The position numbers were made by a program, and so were the translations under genes. A stretch of DNA of 64,000 nt. Origin: Allorhizobium ampelinum S4. GTDB taxonomy: Bacteria; Pseudomonadota; Alphaproteobacteria; Rhizobiales; Rhizobiaceae. Below the pieces are notes generated by a model that was not told the DNA's origin, searched no databases, and worked only from the letters and a program-made list of their open reading frames with translations. The DNA lies in NCBI RefSeq assembly GCF_000016285.1, contig NC_011989.1, forward strand, positions 189,001 through 253,000. Direction: 5' to 3'. The first letter of the stretch is position 1; each line of letters opens with the position of its first letter. This document shows, piece after piece, positions 63,604 through 64,000 of the stretch.

Positions 63604-63705
63604 AGCATTTCCAGCAAAAGTGTGTAGCGGTTTTGCGTCTGGAAATGCGTTAAAACAAAGAGTTAGAGTATTTATGCGTTTCTATGAAACGCGGAAATGC
63701 TCTAG
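63600..63705. repeat. Structured dispersed repeat, CTAGAGCATTTCC type
   Basis: A 106-base element with ends CTAGAGCATTTCC and GGAAATGCTCTAG. The left arm can pair with an internal TCTGGAAATGCG (63639-63650) or with the right end, and the right half folds on itself around GCGTTTC/GAAACGC. The framework AAAAGTG - CGGTTTT - AAAACAAAGAG - TAGAGTAT is shared with the element at 17328. Located between convergent genes. Confidence 0.85.
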
Positions 63706-63728
63706 CCAATCCAATCAGGAGAAGCCTG

Positions 63729-64000
63729 TCAATGCGCTTCGTCCCAATTATCGGCGGCGCGGGCATCGACTTTGAGTGGGACGCGCATGGCGATGGCGGG
63801 CATGGCGGCATTTTCCATGGTGGAGACGATCACCGGCAAGGCAGCCTCGATGGCCTCATCCTCGACTTCGAAGATCAGTTCGTCATGCACCTGGAGCAAC
63901 ATCCGGGTTTTCTCGCCAAGCCCGGCCTTGGCCAGCGCCGGTTCCACCTGCACCATGGCGCGGCGGATGACATCGGCGGCGGAACCCTGGATCGGCGCGT
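63729..64000 (-). CDS. polA: DNA polymerase I, C-terminal end (partial)
   Basis: Only the last 89 codons are in the window; the gene runs off the right edge. The part seen is the end of the family A polymerase domain: IQGSAADVIRRAM (O-helix-following region) and motif C QVHDELIFEV with the catalytic HDE, ending in ADNWDEAH. Sequence is intact to the TGA at 63729. PolA fills gaps and removes RNA primers. Confidence 0.96.
   Translation of the reverse strand, partial: APIQGSAADVIRRAMVQVEPALAKAGLGEKTRMLLQVHDELIFEVEDEAIEAALPVIVSTMENAAMPAIAMRVPLKVDARAADNWDEAH

Noticed and set aside
1..64000. CRISPR array, defence island or plasmid transfer genes
   Set aside because: No regularly spaced direct repeats, cas-type proteins or conjugation genes were found; the window is mainly core chromosome with one accessory phn cluster.

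Overview
The window is a 64 kb, GC-rich, densely packed chromosomal segment from an alphaproteobacterium, most likely Rhizobiaceae (Agrobacterium/Allorhizobium/Rhizobium). This rests on the Flp/Tad pilus locus in ctp order, the rhizobial C-P lyase operon layout (phnFGHIJKL, then phnCDE1E2-DUF1045-phnMN), a trimeric-type PNP next to a BMP-type nucleoside ABC transporter, and short dispersed intergenic repeats of rhizobial style. The species call is an inference; no 16S gene is present.

Layout. 0-0.5 kb: tRNA-Leu(CAG) and a terminator. 0.5-12.8 kb: a tight-adherence pilus locus. On the minus strand it runs from two tandem Flp pilins through cpaA-cpaB-cpaC-cpaD-cpaE-cpaF-tadB-tadC; a small divergent plus-strand group has a secretin-N-domain protein and two TadE-like pseudopilins. 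13-16 kb: nucleoside salvage (deoB-add-upp). 16-17.3 kb: a membrane-anchored aspartyl protease and a LysE exporter. 17.4-23.5 kb: minus-strand central metabolism and envelope genes (gpmA, dapB, an MsbA-like exporter, glk, mgsA, mepA). 23.7-30.6 kb: yejABEF peptide importer plus a hydroxyacid dehydrogenase. 30.7-34.5 kb: pncB, small hypothetical proteins, a decayed MarR gene, tRNA-Ser(GGA), and a structured intergenic region. 34.5-42.6 kb: a nucleoside importer (BMP lipoprotein, dual ATPase, two permeases) followed by cdd-punA-deoC-deoA, a complete import-to-pentose-phosphate catabolic module that complements deoB in the 13 kb cluster. 42.6-56 kb: phosphonate uptake and C-P lyase. 56-63.7 kb: a second LysE exporter, a TadD-like TPR lipoprotein, an M17 aminopeptidase, YceI and a cytochrome b561-YceI fusion, a MarR regulator and an NlpC/P60 hydrolase. 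63.7-64 kb: the 3' end of polA, running off the window.

Most notable features: (1) a family of roughly 105 bp structured repeats whose terminal CTAG/CTAA supplies the stop codons of tadC, gpmA and the NlpC/P60 gene, and which also rewrites the C terminus of PhnL; (2) a probable 29-residue membrane protein encoded antisense in the phnI-phnJ gap; (3) paired HxT motifs in the DUF1045 protein of the phn operon, in a locus that has no phnP; (4) a Pho box followed by a perfect palindromic operator upstream of phnG; (5) a terminator-ended candidate small RNA or leader upstream of the nucleoside transporter.
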